The notes under the pieces: model-generated
The model's database searches: none
What the model was told of the DNA's origin: nothing
Seen by the model: the letters and a program-made list of their open reading frames with translations, nothing else
Position numbers and translations under genes: made by a program
Assembly: GCA_020853815.1 (NCBI GenBank)
Contig: JADYYE010000130.1
Span: forward strand, 52,236 to 116,235
Direction: 5' to 3'
DNA: 64,000 bases
DNA from: Phycisphaerales bacterium
GTDB lineage: Bacteria; Planctomycetota; Phycisphaerae; Phycisphaerales; UBA1924
Shown: positions 16,729 through 25,402 of the stretch, piece after piece
How the letters are laid out: every line of letters starts with the position of its first letter
Numbering within the stretch: position 1 is the stretch's first letter

Positions 16729-18003
16729 TCAATGCTCAAGAATGATCGGCGCGGCCACGCGCGGCGCCCACGACGAGGGCGGGAGCGTCCACCACAACAC
16801 CGCGTCCGGATCGATCCGCGGACGAAGCCCCGCGTCCTCGGGCAGTTCCTCGAACGTCACGCGCCCGCCGAGCTCCTCGCGCAGCTTCGCCAGTCCCTGC
16901 GCGGTGGCGGCGAACTCGACCACGTATCCCTCGGGGCCCACCACCTCGCGGTCGTACACCGGCATCGCATGATCGCTCGCCCACATGATCTGTTCCGGCG
17001 TCGTCGCGCCCTCGAAGACCTGTGCGAGCACGGGGCTCGCCAGTTCGCTTGGCTCAACGCGATCAACGCGATGCGAACCGAGCGACCCGCGGCTGGCCGA
17101 CGTGGACAGCACATACGCCGCCGACGCGCCCTGCACGCGGACCAACAAACGCCCCTCTTGCGCCAGCTCCGCGGCACGGGTCTCGTCGATCGGAGGCTCG
17201 ACGGCGCGAGCCAACACCAGCTCGGCGGGAATCGCCGGACCAACCAGTTCGCCTGCTTCGGTGTCGTTCATGGCCAGCGCGCTGGCGCCAACCTCGCCCT
17301 GAGTGCCTTCCTTTGCCTCGGCCCGGGCCCCGCCGTTGGATGTGTCTTCGACATTCGCCGCGATTGGCCCAGGGACCACGCCGGTTTCGCCGACTCCCGG
17401 CACGGCCGCTTCCTCGCGTGATTTCTCGGCGTTGGCGGCGATCGTCGGCCCTGTGCCTTCGCTCCCGCTCGTCGCGCCCGGGCCTTGCTTGGCGCGGCTC
17501 GCGGCGTCCTTCGTTGAGTCGTTGATCGCGATCGGCGCGTTCCCGTTCGGTCCACCGCCGCTGTTTCCGCTCGGCTTGTTGATGTACGGCCAAGCCAGGA
17601 ACGCCCCGCCGCCGACCAAGAGCAGCAGGCCCGCGGCCAGGGCGAATTGGCGCGACGCGCTCCGCCGCGTTGAGATCGCGATCGGCGCGGGTGCGTACTC
17701 GTCGAACTCGTTTTCAACGGCGGCCTGGGCGGCGCCGAGCAGCGCCTCGCGCTCCAGCACGTCGCGCACGCCCGCCGCCACATCAACTTGGCAGAACTCG
17801 TCGGGCATCGCGCGCGTGACGGCCCGGTCGTGACGCATCGCCTCGACCAGCCGGCGCAGCTCCGGGCGCTTGATCAGCATGGTCTCCAGGTCGTGACGCC
17901 GATCGGCGTCGATCTGGCCCTCGATCAGGTCGGCCAAGTCTCGCTCGTCGATGCCGACCAGCAGATCGTCCAACTTCCGGGATGAAGCGCCCTCGCCGTT
18001 CAT
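16729..18003 (-). CDS. Putative transmembrane anti-sigma factor
   Basis: A 424-residue protein. The cytosolic N-terminus (about 1-125) begins LDDLLVGIDERDLADLIEGQIDADRRHDLETMLIKRPELRRLVEAM, the helical pattern of zinc-less anti-sigma domains. One TM helix (FALAAGLLLLVGGGAFLAWPYI, about 129-150) leads to a low-complexity Gly/Asn/Glu/Ala region (about 155-270) and a C-terminal domain of about 130 residues of unknown fold. It lies 79 bp downstream of an ECF sigma gene, which supports the anti-sigma call. The extracytoplasmic domain would sense the signal. Confidence 0.7.
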   Translation of the reverse strand: MNGEGASSRKLDDLLVGIDERDLADLIEGQIDADRRHDLETMLIKRPELRRLVEAMRHDRAVTRAMPDEFCQVDVAAGVRDVLEREALLGAAQAAVENEFDEYAPAPIAISTRRSASRQFALAAGLLLLVGGGAFLAWPYINKPSGNSGGGPNGNAPIAINDSTKDAASRAKQGPGATSGSEGTGPTIAANAEKSREEAAVPGVGETGVVPGPIAANVEDTSNGGARAEAKEGTQGEVGASALAMNDTEAGELVGPAIPAELVLARAVEPPIDETRAAELAQEGRLLVRVQGASAAYVLSTSASRGSLGSHRVDRVEPSELASPVLAQVFEGATTPEQIMWASDHAMPVYDREVVGPEGYVVEFAATAQGLAKLREELGGRVTFEELPEDAGLRPRIDPDAVLWWTLPPSSWAPRVAAPIILEH

Positions 18004-18082
18004 GATTCCGCTCGATTCACTCCTTCGTTCGTTTCCCTACGCCGAATCCCCCACTGTTCAACGCTCGTCGCCGCCCGATCTT

Positions 18083-18745
18083 TCACACGCCGTCCTTCGG
18101 CCCGTGGCCCGTTCCTGAGTTGGGTTCTCCGCGCGGGGCCGATTCGTCGCTCCGGGCTCCTTCGATCAGCGTTCGCAAGGCCGCCCGCGCCCGGAACAGG
18201 CGACTCTTGACCGTGCCGACGGGCACGTTCAAGACCTGCGCGATCTGGTCGTACTCGAGGCCGCGACAGTCGCGGAGAACCAGGATCGCGCGTTGCTCTT
18301 CTTCCATTTCACCAAGCGCCCAGAGAACGATGCGACGCTCGTCCCACGGTTCGACGCGGTCCTTGGCGGCGGGTTCCCAGGCGGGCCCCCGGGAGCCCGT
18401 TTGTTCCCGAATAGTGTCCAAACTCTGGTGCTTTCGGACCTTCTTGGCCCGCAAGGCCGACAGGCAGACGTTCATGGTGATGCGGATGAGCCAGGTCGAC
18501 AGGGCGGCCCGGCCGTCGAACCGCTCGAAGGCCTTGACGGCTTTGAGGAACGTCTCCTGGGTCAGTTCGGCCGCGTCATCGCGGTCGTGGACCATGCGGA
18601 AGCACACGGTGAACAACCGGTGCTGGTATCGGGTGATGAGGCGGTCCCACGCGGTGGTGTCGCCGCGACGGATGGCGTCGACCAGGTCGCGGTCGGCGTC
18701 GCCTTCTTTGGGGCCCCGGTTTGGTGCGGCATCGCCCGCGCGCAT
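18083..18745 (-). CDS. ECF RNA polymerase sigma factor
   Basis: About 220 residues. Sigma2 (DLVDAIRRGDTTAWDRLITRYQHRLFTVCFRMVHDRDDAAELTQETFLKAVKAFERFDGRAALSTWLIRITMNVCLSALR) and sigma4 (LWALGEMEEEQRAILVLRDCRGLEYDQIAQVLNVPVGTVKSRLFRARAALR) are both intact. The open frame runs back to 18814, but those 23 codons overlap an intergenic repeat, so ATG 18745 (MRAGDAAP) was chosen. It directs RNA polymerase to a stress or envelope regulon and is probably held by the TM protein encoded downstream. Confidence 0.92.
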   Translation of the reverse strand: MRAGDAAPNRGPKEGDADRDLVDAIRRGDTTAWDRLITRYQHRLFTVCFRMVHDRDDAAELTQETFLKAVKAFERFDGRAALSTWLIRITMNVCLSALRAKKVRKHQSLDTIREQTGSRGPAWEPAAKDRVEPWDERRIVLWALGEMEEEQRAILVLRDCRGLEYDQIAQVLNVPVGTVKSRLFRARAALRTLIEGARSDESAPRGEPNSGTGHGPKDGV

Positions 18746-19091
18746 CGGAGCGATGGTACCAGAGAAAGAGCGGCACAGGAAAGGGAGCGAGACCGCGAGG
18801 CAGGGGAAAGGCAAGGAAGTGGTCGAGTGGTCCGTTAGTCGAGTGGTCAGGAAACGAGCCGCGAAGAAGTCGGAGTGCCCTCCGGAGAGATACGCGTTCT
18901 CGACCTGACTCGGGCCTCAGCGCGACGGTTCGGCCCGAGGACTCCGCTCATCGTCGGCGTGGGAACCGCGTGCGATTGAGCGAGGACCCGTATGAGTCCT
19001 TCTTCACTCGACCGCCTTGCCGTTCGATCGAGTTCTTTTTTCCCTGCCTCGCCGTGTCGCTGTCTCGCTGCCTCCCTGCTTCGCTGTCTTT
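18746..19091. repeat. Intergenic region with GTGGTCGAGTGG and CCTGCTTCGCTG words
   Basis: No gene is seen. GTGGTCGAGTGGTC (18820-18833) and GTCGAGTGGTC (about 18839-18849) belong to the family found at 27805-27832 and, inverted, at 28067-28084. The far end (19038-19090) carries CTGCCTCGCC, CTGCCTCCC and CTGCTTCGCTG words, with relatives at about 18790-18815 (inverted) and 30665-30690. A CTCGGGCC/GGCCCGAG stem lies near 18907-18940. Confidence 0.5.
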
Positions 19092-21416
19092 CTAGCACCC
19101 CTGATCGAAGCGCTCGGCGAAGAAGTCGTAGTCGTCGGCGTTGATGAAGGCATCGTGGTTGAAATCGGCGCCGGGCTCGGCGGCGGCAAAGGCGTTGGTG
19201 AAGGCTTCGAAGTCGGCGGTGTTGACGGAGCCGTCATGGTTGAAGTCGGCTGGACAGTCGCAGAAGCGGTAGCGTGCGAAGTTGGCGGAGACTTGGCCGC
19301 CGATGGTGACAAAATCACCGGCGACACTGAGGTCGCCGCTGCCGTCGATCGCCAGCGCGTAAACGATTCCTTGCACGCCTTGGCCGACGGGCTTCCACAC
19401 CTCGCCGTCCCAGACGGCGAGGTTCTCGGTGGGCGTGTCGCCCGAGTAGTTGAACTTGCCGCCGGCGACGATGTATCCGTTCGGAAGTCTGGCGAGGGCG
19501 TAGACGTTGCCGTCAAGGCCGTCGCCCATGTCGAGCAGGACCGTGCCGTCCCAGAGCACCACACTCCGGCCCGGGCCGTCGGGCGGACCATCGAACGAGC
19601 CGGCGGCGATCAGATTGCCGTTCGGGAGCGTGAGCAGCGCTCGTGCCGACCCGAAGGTGTCGGGTCCGAGCAGCGCCCAGCCCGAGCCGTCCCATCGCAT
19701 GAGCGCGGATCGGCCGACGCCGGGGTTGATGAAGTTTCCGCCGGCGACGATGGAACCATCGGAAAGGGCGGCGAGGGCGAGAACACCTTCGGAGTGGTAC
19801 GAACTCGGGAAGCCGTCGCCCATGGGATGCCACGCTGACCCATCCCAGTGCGCGACACTCTGCATTTCCTGGTCGCCATGCGAGCTGAAGTTGCCGCCGA
19901 TAACGATGTCGCCGTTCTGTGTGGCAGTGATGGAGTTGGTGTCCCAATTGAATGCCGTTCCGAGCTGTTGCCACGAGGAGGTGTCCCACTCAAAGACATG
20001 CGGGCTTGAAAGTTCGGTGACAACAAGGTTTCCGTTGGGGCGAGGGGTCATGGCAGAGATACCGCGGCCCGGGCAGTTCAGGTCGAGCCAGTGGGAGCCG
20101 TCGAAACGAGCGACGCCCGTCGCAAAGCTTGTGGAGTAAGCGGCCTGGAGATTTCCGCCCGCAACGAGACTGCCGTCGGGGAGGGTGGCTAGCGCCCTGA
20201 TCCCGAGGATACCGCGGCCGAATGTGTTCCAGCCGGCCGCGGGTCGCCAGCGTGCGATGTTGGTGGCGACGGTGGTGGCGACGCCACTGAAGGAGCCCCC
20301 GAGGAAGAACTCGCCGCCCGGGATTTCGCTGGAGCAGAATCCGTTCGTGGCGAGAATTCCGGCGTCGATTCCCGTCCACGCTGACCCATCCCAAAACGCG
20401 ATGGCCCAGTTCCGCGCGGAGTTCGGGGCTTCGATTTCGCCGCAGACCATCAGGCGTCCGTCGGCGAGGGCTTCGGTGTGATGGATGTGGTGCGCCTTGA
20501 GGTTGCCCGGGCGGCTCCACGCCACACCGTCCCAGCGCGCCAAACCGGGGGCGATGACGCCGCCGGCGATGGAGAAGTCTCCACCCGCGATGAGGCTATG
20601 GTCGGCGAGGAAGGTGAGCGTGTCGACGGAGCAGTAGTTGCCGTAATCGTTGGTCACACCATCGCCGAGCGGGTGCCAAGCCGAGCCATCCCAGCGAGCG
20701 ATACTACGTGCCGGCACATCGCCGATCTGGCTGAACAGACCTCCCACGTAGACATCGCCGGAGAGCTGGACGGCAAGGGACATGACCGAGGTGAAATGCT
20801 CAGGGTCGGTTCCCTGATCGCCGAACGGCCGCCACTGCGTGCCATCAAAGACGGCAATACCTGAGTGATAGGGTCCAACGACACCGCCGGAGCCGCCGGC
20901 GAGAATGTCGCCGTCTGGAAGCTCGGCGAGGGCGGTGACAGAGCGGAGATGCTGGCCGCCGAGGGCCGCCCACGAGATTCCGTCCCAGACCGCCACGTCA
21001 CCGGGGTCGAGCGCTCCTCCCGCAATCAGCCGCCCGTCGGAATGAACGAAGAGCGCACGCACGCCCGGGCCGTTGTTGTCTGACAGCCCGTCGCCGAACG
21101 TGGACCATGTCCCCGTGTCAGGGTTCCACATGGCGATGCTGCGGGCGCGAGTCTTCTCGACGAGCGAGAACGTGCCCCCGATCACCAACCGCGGTCCCAG
21201 CGGCCCATCACCATCCGGATCCCACATCACCGACGCGTTCACCTCGCCGTCGGTGCCCGGCACGCCGTCGCCGGGGAGCCAGCCGGGCTGGCAATCCTGA
21301 GCCATCGCTCGCGGAGTGGAGGCAAGCAGTGTTGCGGCCGGCGGAATAACGCACAGCACGCTCAGAATGGTGGTTGCCAAAGCCCGGCGCACACACGAAA
21401 CCGCGATGCTCAACAT
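19092..21416 (-). CDS. Large secreted repeat protein with dockerin-like C-terminus
   Basis: A 774-residue protein. A signal peptide (about 1-40, ending RAMAQ) is followed by a dozen or so degenerate repeats of about 55 residues. Each contains a WDG.xW.xLGDG core (WDGSAWHPLGDGV, WDGVAWSRPG, FDGTQWRPFGDQ) alternating with LPDGxxxAGGxF. This is a delta-60/kelch-like beta-propeller or solenoid. The C-terminus has CDCPADFNHDGSVNTADFEAF and DFNHDAFINADDYDFF, a paired Ca-binding dockerin-like tail. Similar planctomycete proteins are cell-surface proteins of unknown ligand. CGAGGTG precedes the start. The tail matches that of the sugar dehydrogenase. Confidence 0.82.
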   Translation of the reverse strand: MLSIAVSCVRRALATTILSVLCVIPPAATLLASTPRAMAQDCQPGWLPGDGVPGTDGEVNASVMWDPDGDGPLGPRLVIGGTFSLVEKTRARSIAMWNPDTGTWSTFGDGLSDNNGPGVRALFVHSDGRLIAGGALDPGDVAVWDGISWAALGGQHLRSVTALAELPDGDILAGGSGGVVGPYHSGIAVFDGTQWRPFGDQGTDPEHFTSVMSLAVQLSGDVYVGGLFSQIGDVPARSIARWDGSAWHPLGDGVTNDYGNYCSVDTLTFLADHSLIAGGDFSIAGGVIAPGLARWDGVAWSRPGNLKAHHIHHTEALADGRLMVCGEIEAPNSARNWAIAFWDGSAWTGIDAGILATNGFCSSEIPGGEFFLGGSFSGVATTVATNIARWRPAAGWNTFGRGILGIRALATLPDGSLVAGGNLQAAYSTSFATGVARFDGSHWLDLNCPGRGISAMTPRPNGNLVVTELSSPHVFEWDTSSWQQLGTAFNWDTNSITATQNGDIVIGGNFSSHGDQEMQSVAHWDGSAWHPMGDGFPSSYHSEGVLALAALSDGSIVAGGNFINPGVGRSALMRWDGSGWALLGPDTFGSARALLTLPNGNLIAAGSFDGPPDGPGRSVVLWDGTVLLDMGDGLDGNVYALARLPNGYIVAGGKFNYSGDTPTENLAVWDGEVWKPVGQGVQGIVYALAIDGSGDLSVAGDFVTIGGQVSANFARYRFCDCPADFNHDGSVNTADFEAFTNAFAAAEPGADFNHDAFINADDYDFFAERFDQGC

Positions 21417-21518
21417 TCGTCACCTCGTGCTCGCATTATCGGCCCGGCACGCACGGATTGAACAACCGCGCGACGCGATCCGGGTTTGCACCCGGCACGG
21501 TGACATCGTGCGGCACGG

Positions 21519-22934
21519 CTACTTCTCCCGTTCGCCCGTGATCAGGCGCGAGCCGCGCTTGAAGAAGAGATACGCCAGGGCCCAGTCGAGCATCACGACG
21601 ACGCGGTTGCGGAAGCTGATGAGGTAGAAGACGTGGACGCCGGCCCAGAGGAGCCAGGCGAGCAGGCCGCCGAACTTCATGCCCGAGACGCTGGCGACCG
21701 CCTTGGCGCGCCCGATCGTGGCGAGCGAGCCCTTGTCGACGTACTTGAACGGCTCGCATGCTCGGCCCGCGACCAGGCGCGCGACGTTCCGGGCGGCGTG
21801 GTCGCCCATCTGCACCGCGGCGGGGCACACGCCGGGGACCATGCCCGCGCTCCCCGGGCCCGCGCTCCACGCGCAGCGCGCCAGGTCGCCGGTGACAAAG
21901 ACCTCGGCGTGCCCGGGGATCGACAGGTCGGGCGCGACGACGACGCGCCCCGCGTTATCCGTCGGCACGCCCAGCGACGCGCCCAGTGGACTCGCTCGCA
22001 CGCCCGCGGCCCAGACGATGTTGTGCGCGTCGACCCGCTCGGGCGCGGCGTCCCCCGACGCGGAGAGCAGCACGTGCGGCGGATCGTCCGTGGTTCCCGG
22101 CGCGACGTGTGTCACGCGCGTGTTCAATCGCACCTCAACACCCATCGCGCGAAGATCGGCGAGCGCGCGATCGGACAGCTCGCGCGGGAATCCGGCGGGG
22201 AGCACCCGGTCCATCGCCTCGACCAGCACGACGCGGGCGCGCGAGGTGTCGATGTGCCGGAAATCGCGGCGGATCACGGTGCGTGCGATCTCCGCGATTG
22301 CGCCCGCGGTCTCCACGCCGGTCGGGCCCGCGCCGATGATGACGAAGGTCATGAGCGCCCGGCGCCGGGCATCATTTGCCTCGTTCTCCGCGGCCTCGAA
22401 CGCGAGCAGGAATCGACGCCTGATTTCCAGCGCGTCGTCGATGGTCTTCAGGCCGCGGGCGCTGGCGGACCAGTCGTCGTGCCCGAAGTAGGAGTGTGTC
22501 GCGCCGGTCGCAAGAACGAGGTAGTCGTACGCGATGTCGCCCTGGTCGGTCTCGAGCACGCGCCGCGCGGCGTTGACCCGGCGGGCTTCGGCGAGCACGA
22601 CCTCGGCGTTCTTCTGGCGGGACAGCACGGCGCGGATGGGCGCGGCAATCTGGGCCGGCGAGAGCGCCGCGGTCGCAACCTGATACAGCAGCGGCTGGAA
22701 GAGATGATGGTTCCGCCGATCGACGAGCGTGACGCGCACCGGCGCTCGCTTCAGTCGTTTGGCGGCGGCGAGGCCCGCGAAGCCTCCGCCGACGATGACG
22801 ACGTGCGGGAGTCGACCACCAAGGCGAGCGGTCGGATTCCCGGCGGTGCTCGTCGAGTCGCCATCCGAAGCGTCAATGGGCGTTGCCTGGTTGTGTGCTG
22901 GGTCCGTGCCGTCGCGATCGCGTGCGTCGCTCAT
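21519..22934 (-). CDS. ndh: Type II NADH dehydrogenase (NDH-2)
   Basis: A 471-residue protein. After a Ser/Thr/Asp-rich N-terminus, the FAD-binding motif VVIVGGGFAGLAAAKRL (about 45-61) is followed by HHLFQPLLYQVATAALSP, typical of NDH-2. The NAD site VIIGAGPTGVETAGAIAEI is at about 200-220. VFVTGDLAR and WLLWAGVHVFYLISFRNRVVVMLDW give the C-terminal membrane-binding part. The enzyme passes electrons from NADH to quinone without proton pumping. A GGAG precedes the start. Confidence 0.92.
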   Translation of the reverse strand: MSDARDRDGTDPAHNQATPIDASDGDSTSTAGNPTARLGGRLPHVVIVGGGFAGLAAAKRLKRAPVRVTLVDRRNHHLFQPLLYQVATAALSPAQIAAPIRAVLSRQKNAEVVLAEARRVNAARRVLETDQGDIAYDYLVLATGATHSYFGHDDWSASARGLKTIDDALEIRRRFLLAFEAAENEANDARRRALMTFVIIGAGPTGVETAGAIAEIARTVIRRDFRHIDTSRARVVLVEAMDRVLPAGFPRELSDRALADLRAMGVEVRLNTRVTHVAPGTTDDPPHVLLSASGDAAPERVDAHNIVWAAGVRASPLGASLGVPTDNAGRVVVAPDLSIPGHAEVFVTGDLARCAWSAGPGSAGMVPGVCPAAVQMGDHAARNVARLVAGRACEPFKYVDKGSLATIGRAKAVASVSGMKFGGLLAWLLWAGVHVFYLISFRNRVVVMLDWALAYLFFKRGSRLITGEREK

Positions 22935-23083
22935 GGGGTCTCCGGAGGATGATGCTAGACGCGATCACCGCGATCTCAACAAACGGACACCCGTGGCAAG
23001 TTCGGCATTCGCGTCCTTGATCCCGTGCATGTGCCTCTCGCGGCCCCGAATCGTGCGCGGGCCCCCATCAATCGTTCCCGCGG

Positions 23084-23099
23084 TACACTCGGGCGCGTG
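23084..23099 (+). promoter_or_regulatory. TACACT box and leaderless start
   Basis: TACACT (23084-23089) stands 7 nt before GTG 23097, with no Shine-Dalgarno sequence. The distance fits a -10 element and a transcript starting at the start codon. Confidence 0.5.
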
Positions 23100-24242
23100 A
23101 ACGAGTTCGGCGTTGACATCGCGCGCGTCTCACACGCCACGCCGCTGAGCGAGCTGAACCTGGGCCCGCGCCGTTCTGCGTGGCGTGACGCCGCGTGGCG
23201 CGAGTGGTGCTTCGCGCGGGCGGTCGCCCGCAAGATCGGGCCGAAGTTCGCGATCTTCGCGCTGGTGCTCTTGATCGGCTCGCTGATGTTTCAGCGACTC
23301 GGGCCACGCCCGAACCTCTCCATCGTCGAGGGCATGTACAACACCTGGAGCCTGGTATTCGCGCAGCCGCCGATTGACTTTCCAAGCAATCCGTGGCTGC
23401 GCGTGCTGTTCTTTGCGATCCCGATCCTGGGCATCGGGTTCATCATCGACACGATCATCGAGCTCCTGCGCCTGCTGCGCGATCGGCGCGGGCTCGAACA
23501 ATCCTGGTCCAGAATCATGGCGGCATCGATGCAAGACCACATCATCATCGTCGGCATGGGCAAGCTCGGCTTCCGCAGCTTTCAGATCCTGCGTCGCCTG
23601 GGGCATCGCGTCATCGCGATCGAGATCGACCCCGGCAAGCAGTTCGTGGACGAGGTGCGGGCCGAGGGCTCGCCGATCCTGATCGGCGACGCGCGGCGCG
23701 AGGGCCTCCTGCTCGACGCGGGCGTGGCCAGGGCCCGCGCGATCCTGGTCGCGACCAGCGACGACCTGGCGAACCTCGAGATCGCGCTCGACGCGCGCCG
23801 GATCGCGCCGAGCGTCCGCGTCGTGCTCCGCATGTTCGACCAGTCGATGGCGGACAAGGTCGCCGGAGCGGCCGGCATCCACGTCGCCATGTCGCAGTCG
23901 TGGATCAGCGCCCCGGCGTTCGCCACCGCGGCGGTCGAGCCCGGCATCGTGGGCAGCATCGTCGTGGGCGATCGATTGATCGCGATGCAGCGATGGACCG
24001 TGCGCCGCGGCGGGCCGCTGGAGGGCGTATCAATCGCCGACGCGATGTCACGCCACTCGATCGCGATCATCGAGCTGGTGCGCGCGGGCGGGCGTTCGCC
24101 GAGCGAGCCGGGCGACGGCAAGGCCGGCGCGGAGGACTCGCTCTTCCCGCGGGCGGATGCGGTGCTCCGGGCCGGGGACCGCGTGATGGTGCAGGGGCGC
24201 TACGACGAGCTTTCGGCCCTTCGCCCCGCGGCGGCGGAGTAG
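23097..24242 (+). CDS. TrkA-N/RCK protein with two TM helices (potassium-channel-like)
   Basis: About 381 residues. The N-terminal region has TM1 (KFAIFALVLLIGSLMF) and TM2 (VLFFAIPILGIGFIIDTIIELLRLL). The RCK/TrkA-N Rossmann domain starts DHIIIVGMGKLGFRSFQILRRLGHRVIAIEID, with the GxGxxG motif. A C-terminal TrkA-C-like part ends DRVMVQGRYDELSALRP. The architecture is that of a 2-TM ligand-gated K+ channel, but the loop between the helices (LSIVEGMYNTWSLVFAQPP) has no TVGYGD filter, so ion selectivity is doubtful. The start is GTG 23097; upstream codons lie in the promoter. Confidence 0.83.
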   Translation: MNEFGVDIARVSHATPLSELNLGPRRSAWRDAAWREWCFARAVARKIGPKFAIFALVLLIGSLMFQRLGPRPNLSIVEGMYNTWSLVFAQPPIDFPSNPWLRVLFFAIPILGIGFIIDTIIELLRLLRDRRGLEQSWSRIMAASMQDHIIIVGMGKLGFRSFQILRRLGHRVIAIEIDPGKQFVDEVRAEGSPILIGDARREGLLLDAGVARARAILVATSDDLANLEIALDARRIAPSVRVVLRMFDQSMADKVAGAAGIHVAMSQSWISAPAFATAAVEPGIVGSIVVGDRLIAMQRWTVRRGGPLEGVSIADAMSRHSIAIIELVRAGGRSPSEPGDGKAGAEDSLFPRADAVLRAGDRVMVQGRYDELSALRPAAAE

Positions 24243-24272
24243 GGCGGCCGCACGCTCGCACGCGCCGCGTCG

Positions 24273-24287
24273 TACAATCCCGTGATG
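24273..24287 (+). promoter_or_regulatory. TACAAT box and leaderless start of mntA
   Basis: TACAAT (24273-24278) lies 6 nt before ATG 24285, with no Shine-Dalgarno sequence. It is nearly consensus for a -10 element. Confidence 0.55.
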
Positions 24288-24593
24288 ATCGAACTGGTGC
24301 GATCCAACCTCGACGCGATCCGCGAGTTGTGCAAGCAGCACCGCGTCGCTCGCCTGTACCTTGTCGGGTCGGCCGCGACCGGCGAGTTCGACGCGGAGCG
24401 CAGCGACATCGACTTCGTCGTGGTGTTCGAGCCGCACGAGCCCCAGGGCTTCGACGATGTGTTCTTTCGGCTTCTCGCCGACCTGGAGTCGCTGCTCCAT
24501 CGCCCCGTCGATCTGATCGAGGCACACACGCTCCGCAATCCATACCTGATCGCGTCCATCAACCGAACAAAGCGGATGCTCTATGCCGCTTGA
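24285..24593 (+). CDS. mntA: MntA-type nucleotidyltransferase antitoxin
   Basis: About 102 residues. LYLVGSAATGEFDAERSDIDFVVVFEP carries the GSx10DxD motif of minimal nucleotidyltransferases. In HepT/MntA modules MntA adds AMP to a Tyr of the HEPN RNase HepT and so silences it. The stop codon overlaps the next start by 11 bp (24583), the normal mntA-hepT order. That hepT is truncated, so this antitoxin may be an orphan. The adjacent GTG 24282 would add one residue. Confidence 0.85.
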   Translation: MIELVRSNLDAIRELCKQHRVARLYLVGSAATGEFDAERSDIDFVVVFEPHEPQGFDDVFFRLLADLESLLHRPVDLIEAHTLRNPYLIASINRTKRMLYAA

Positions 24594-24717
24594 GGAGAAC
24601 GATCTCAAGTACCTGTGGGACATGCTCGCGGCCGCACGCGTGCCCCAAAAAGTCACACGCCCCGTCGTGCGGGGCGTGGATCCCGGAGATGCCATCTCCG
24701 GGGCTGCGATAGCATGA
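24583..24717 (+). pseudogene. hepT: hepT toxin remnant, truncated after about 26 codons
   Basis: The frame starts MPLEENDLKYLWDMLAAARV, which matches the N-terminal helix of HepT-type HEPN proteins (DxKYLWDML.AA). After about 26 codons (24660) it runs into two perfect hairpins and stops at 24717, giving only 44 residues. The catalytic RxxxxH region and the tyrosine modified by MntA are absent. I read this as a hepT gene broken by insertion or deletion at a REP-like element. Confidence 0.7.
24656..24702. repeat. REP-like double hairpin at the hepT break
   Basis: CACGCCCCG (24656-24664) pairs with CGGGGCGTG (24670-24678), and CCCGGAGAT (24682-24690) pairs with ATCTCCGGG (24694-24702). These are two perfect 9-bp stems in tandem that replace the rest of hepT. 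Confidence 0.7.
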
Positions 24718-24764
24718 TAATCGACAAACCGGGTCGTGTCCAGTAGCACATGTGCGAGGATGCG

Positions 24765-25379
24765 ATGACAGAAAGAGTCTTTGCGTACATCGACGGATTC
24801 AATCTCTACTTCGGGCTCAAGTCCCAGAACCTGCGCCACCTCTATTGGCTCAACGTCCCCGGCGCGATCCGGCGGCTGCTCGAACGCCGCGAACAACTCG
24901 AGGTAACCAAGTACTTCACCTCCCGCGTAAGTGGTCCTCCCGGAAAGGTCCAGCGACAAAACGACTACATCGACGCGCTGGCGTCCTTGCCCAATGTCCG
25001 CCTCTACTTCGGTAGCTACCAAACCCACCCTCGCACGTGCGCGTCCTGTGGCGCGGTCTGGGAACAGCACAGCGAGAAACAAACGGACGTGAACATCGCG
25101 GTTGAGCTTCTGGTCGACGCCCACCGCGACGCCTTCGACACCGCGGTCCTTGTGACCGCCGACGCCGACCTGGTTCCCGCGGTCGTCGCGCTCAAACAAC
25201 TCTTCCCGACCAAGCGAATCGTGATGATGTTCCCGCCCGGGCGCGGCTCGGTGCGCCTGGAGCAGGAGGCCCACGGCAAGCGGCGTCTCCGCCCTTGGGT
25301 GCTGCAGGCCAACCAACTGCCGGATACTGTCATCGGACTCGACGGGTTTCCACGCTCGCGTCCGCCGGAGTGGCGGTAA
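24765..25379 (+). CDS. NYN-domain (PIN-like) RNase family protein
   Basis: About 204 residues from ATG 24765, preceded by GAGG. VFAYIDGFNLYFGL is the first acidic motif of NYN domains; KQTDVNIAVELLVDA and DTAVLVTADADLVPAVVAL give the central Asp residues; KRIVMMFPPG closes the Rossmann-like core. CASC (about 92-95) with a nearby H/C could bind metal. NYN proteins are predicted Mg-dependent RNases. It follows the broken MntA/HepT module and precedes purB by 23 bp. Confidence 0.8.
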   Translation: MTERVFAYIDGFNLYFGLKSQNLRHLYWLNVPGAIRRLLERREQLEVTKYFTSRVSGPPGKVQRQNDYIDALASLPNVRLYFGSYQTHPRTCASCGAVWEQHSEKQTDVNIAVELLVDAHRDAFDTAVLVTADADLVPAVVALKQLFPTKRIVMMFPPGRGSVRLEQEAHGKRRLRPWVLQANQLPDTVIGLDGFPRSRPPEWR

Positions 25380-25402
25380 GACAACTCAGGGGTCGCTCGC
25401 AC

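Noticed and set aside
18746..18814. N-terminal extension of the ECF sigma factor from 18814
   Set aside because: These codons overlap dispersed intergenic repeat words and precede the conserved sigma2 start; ATG 18745 is preferred.
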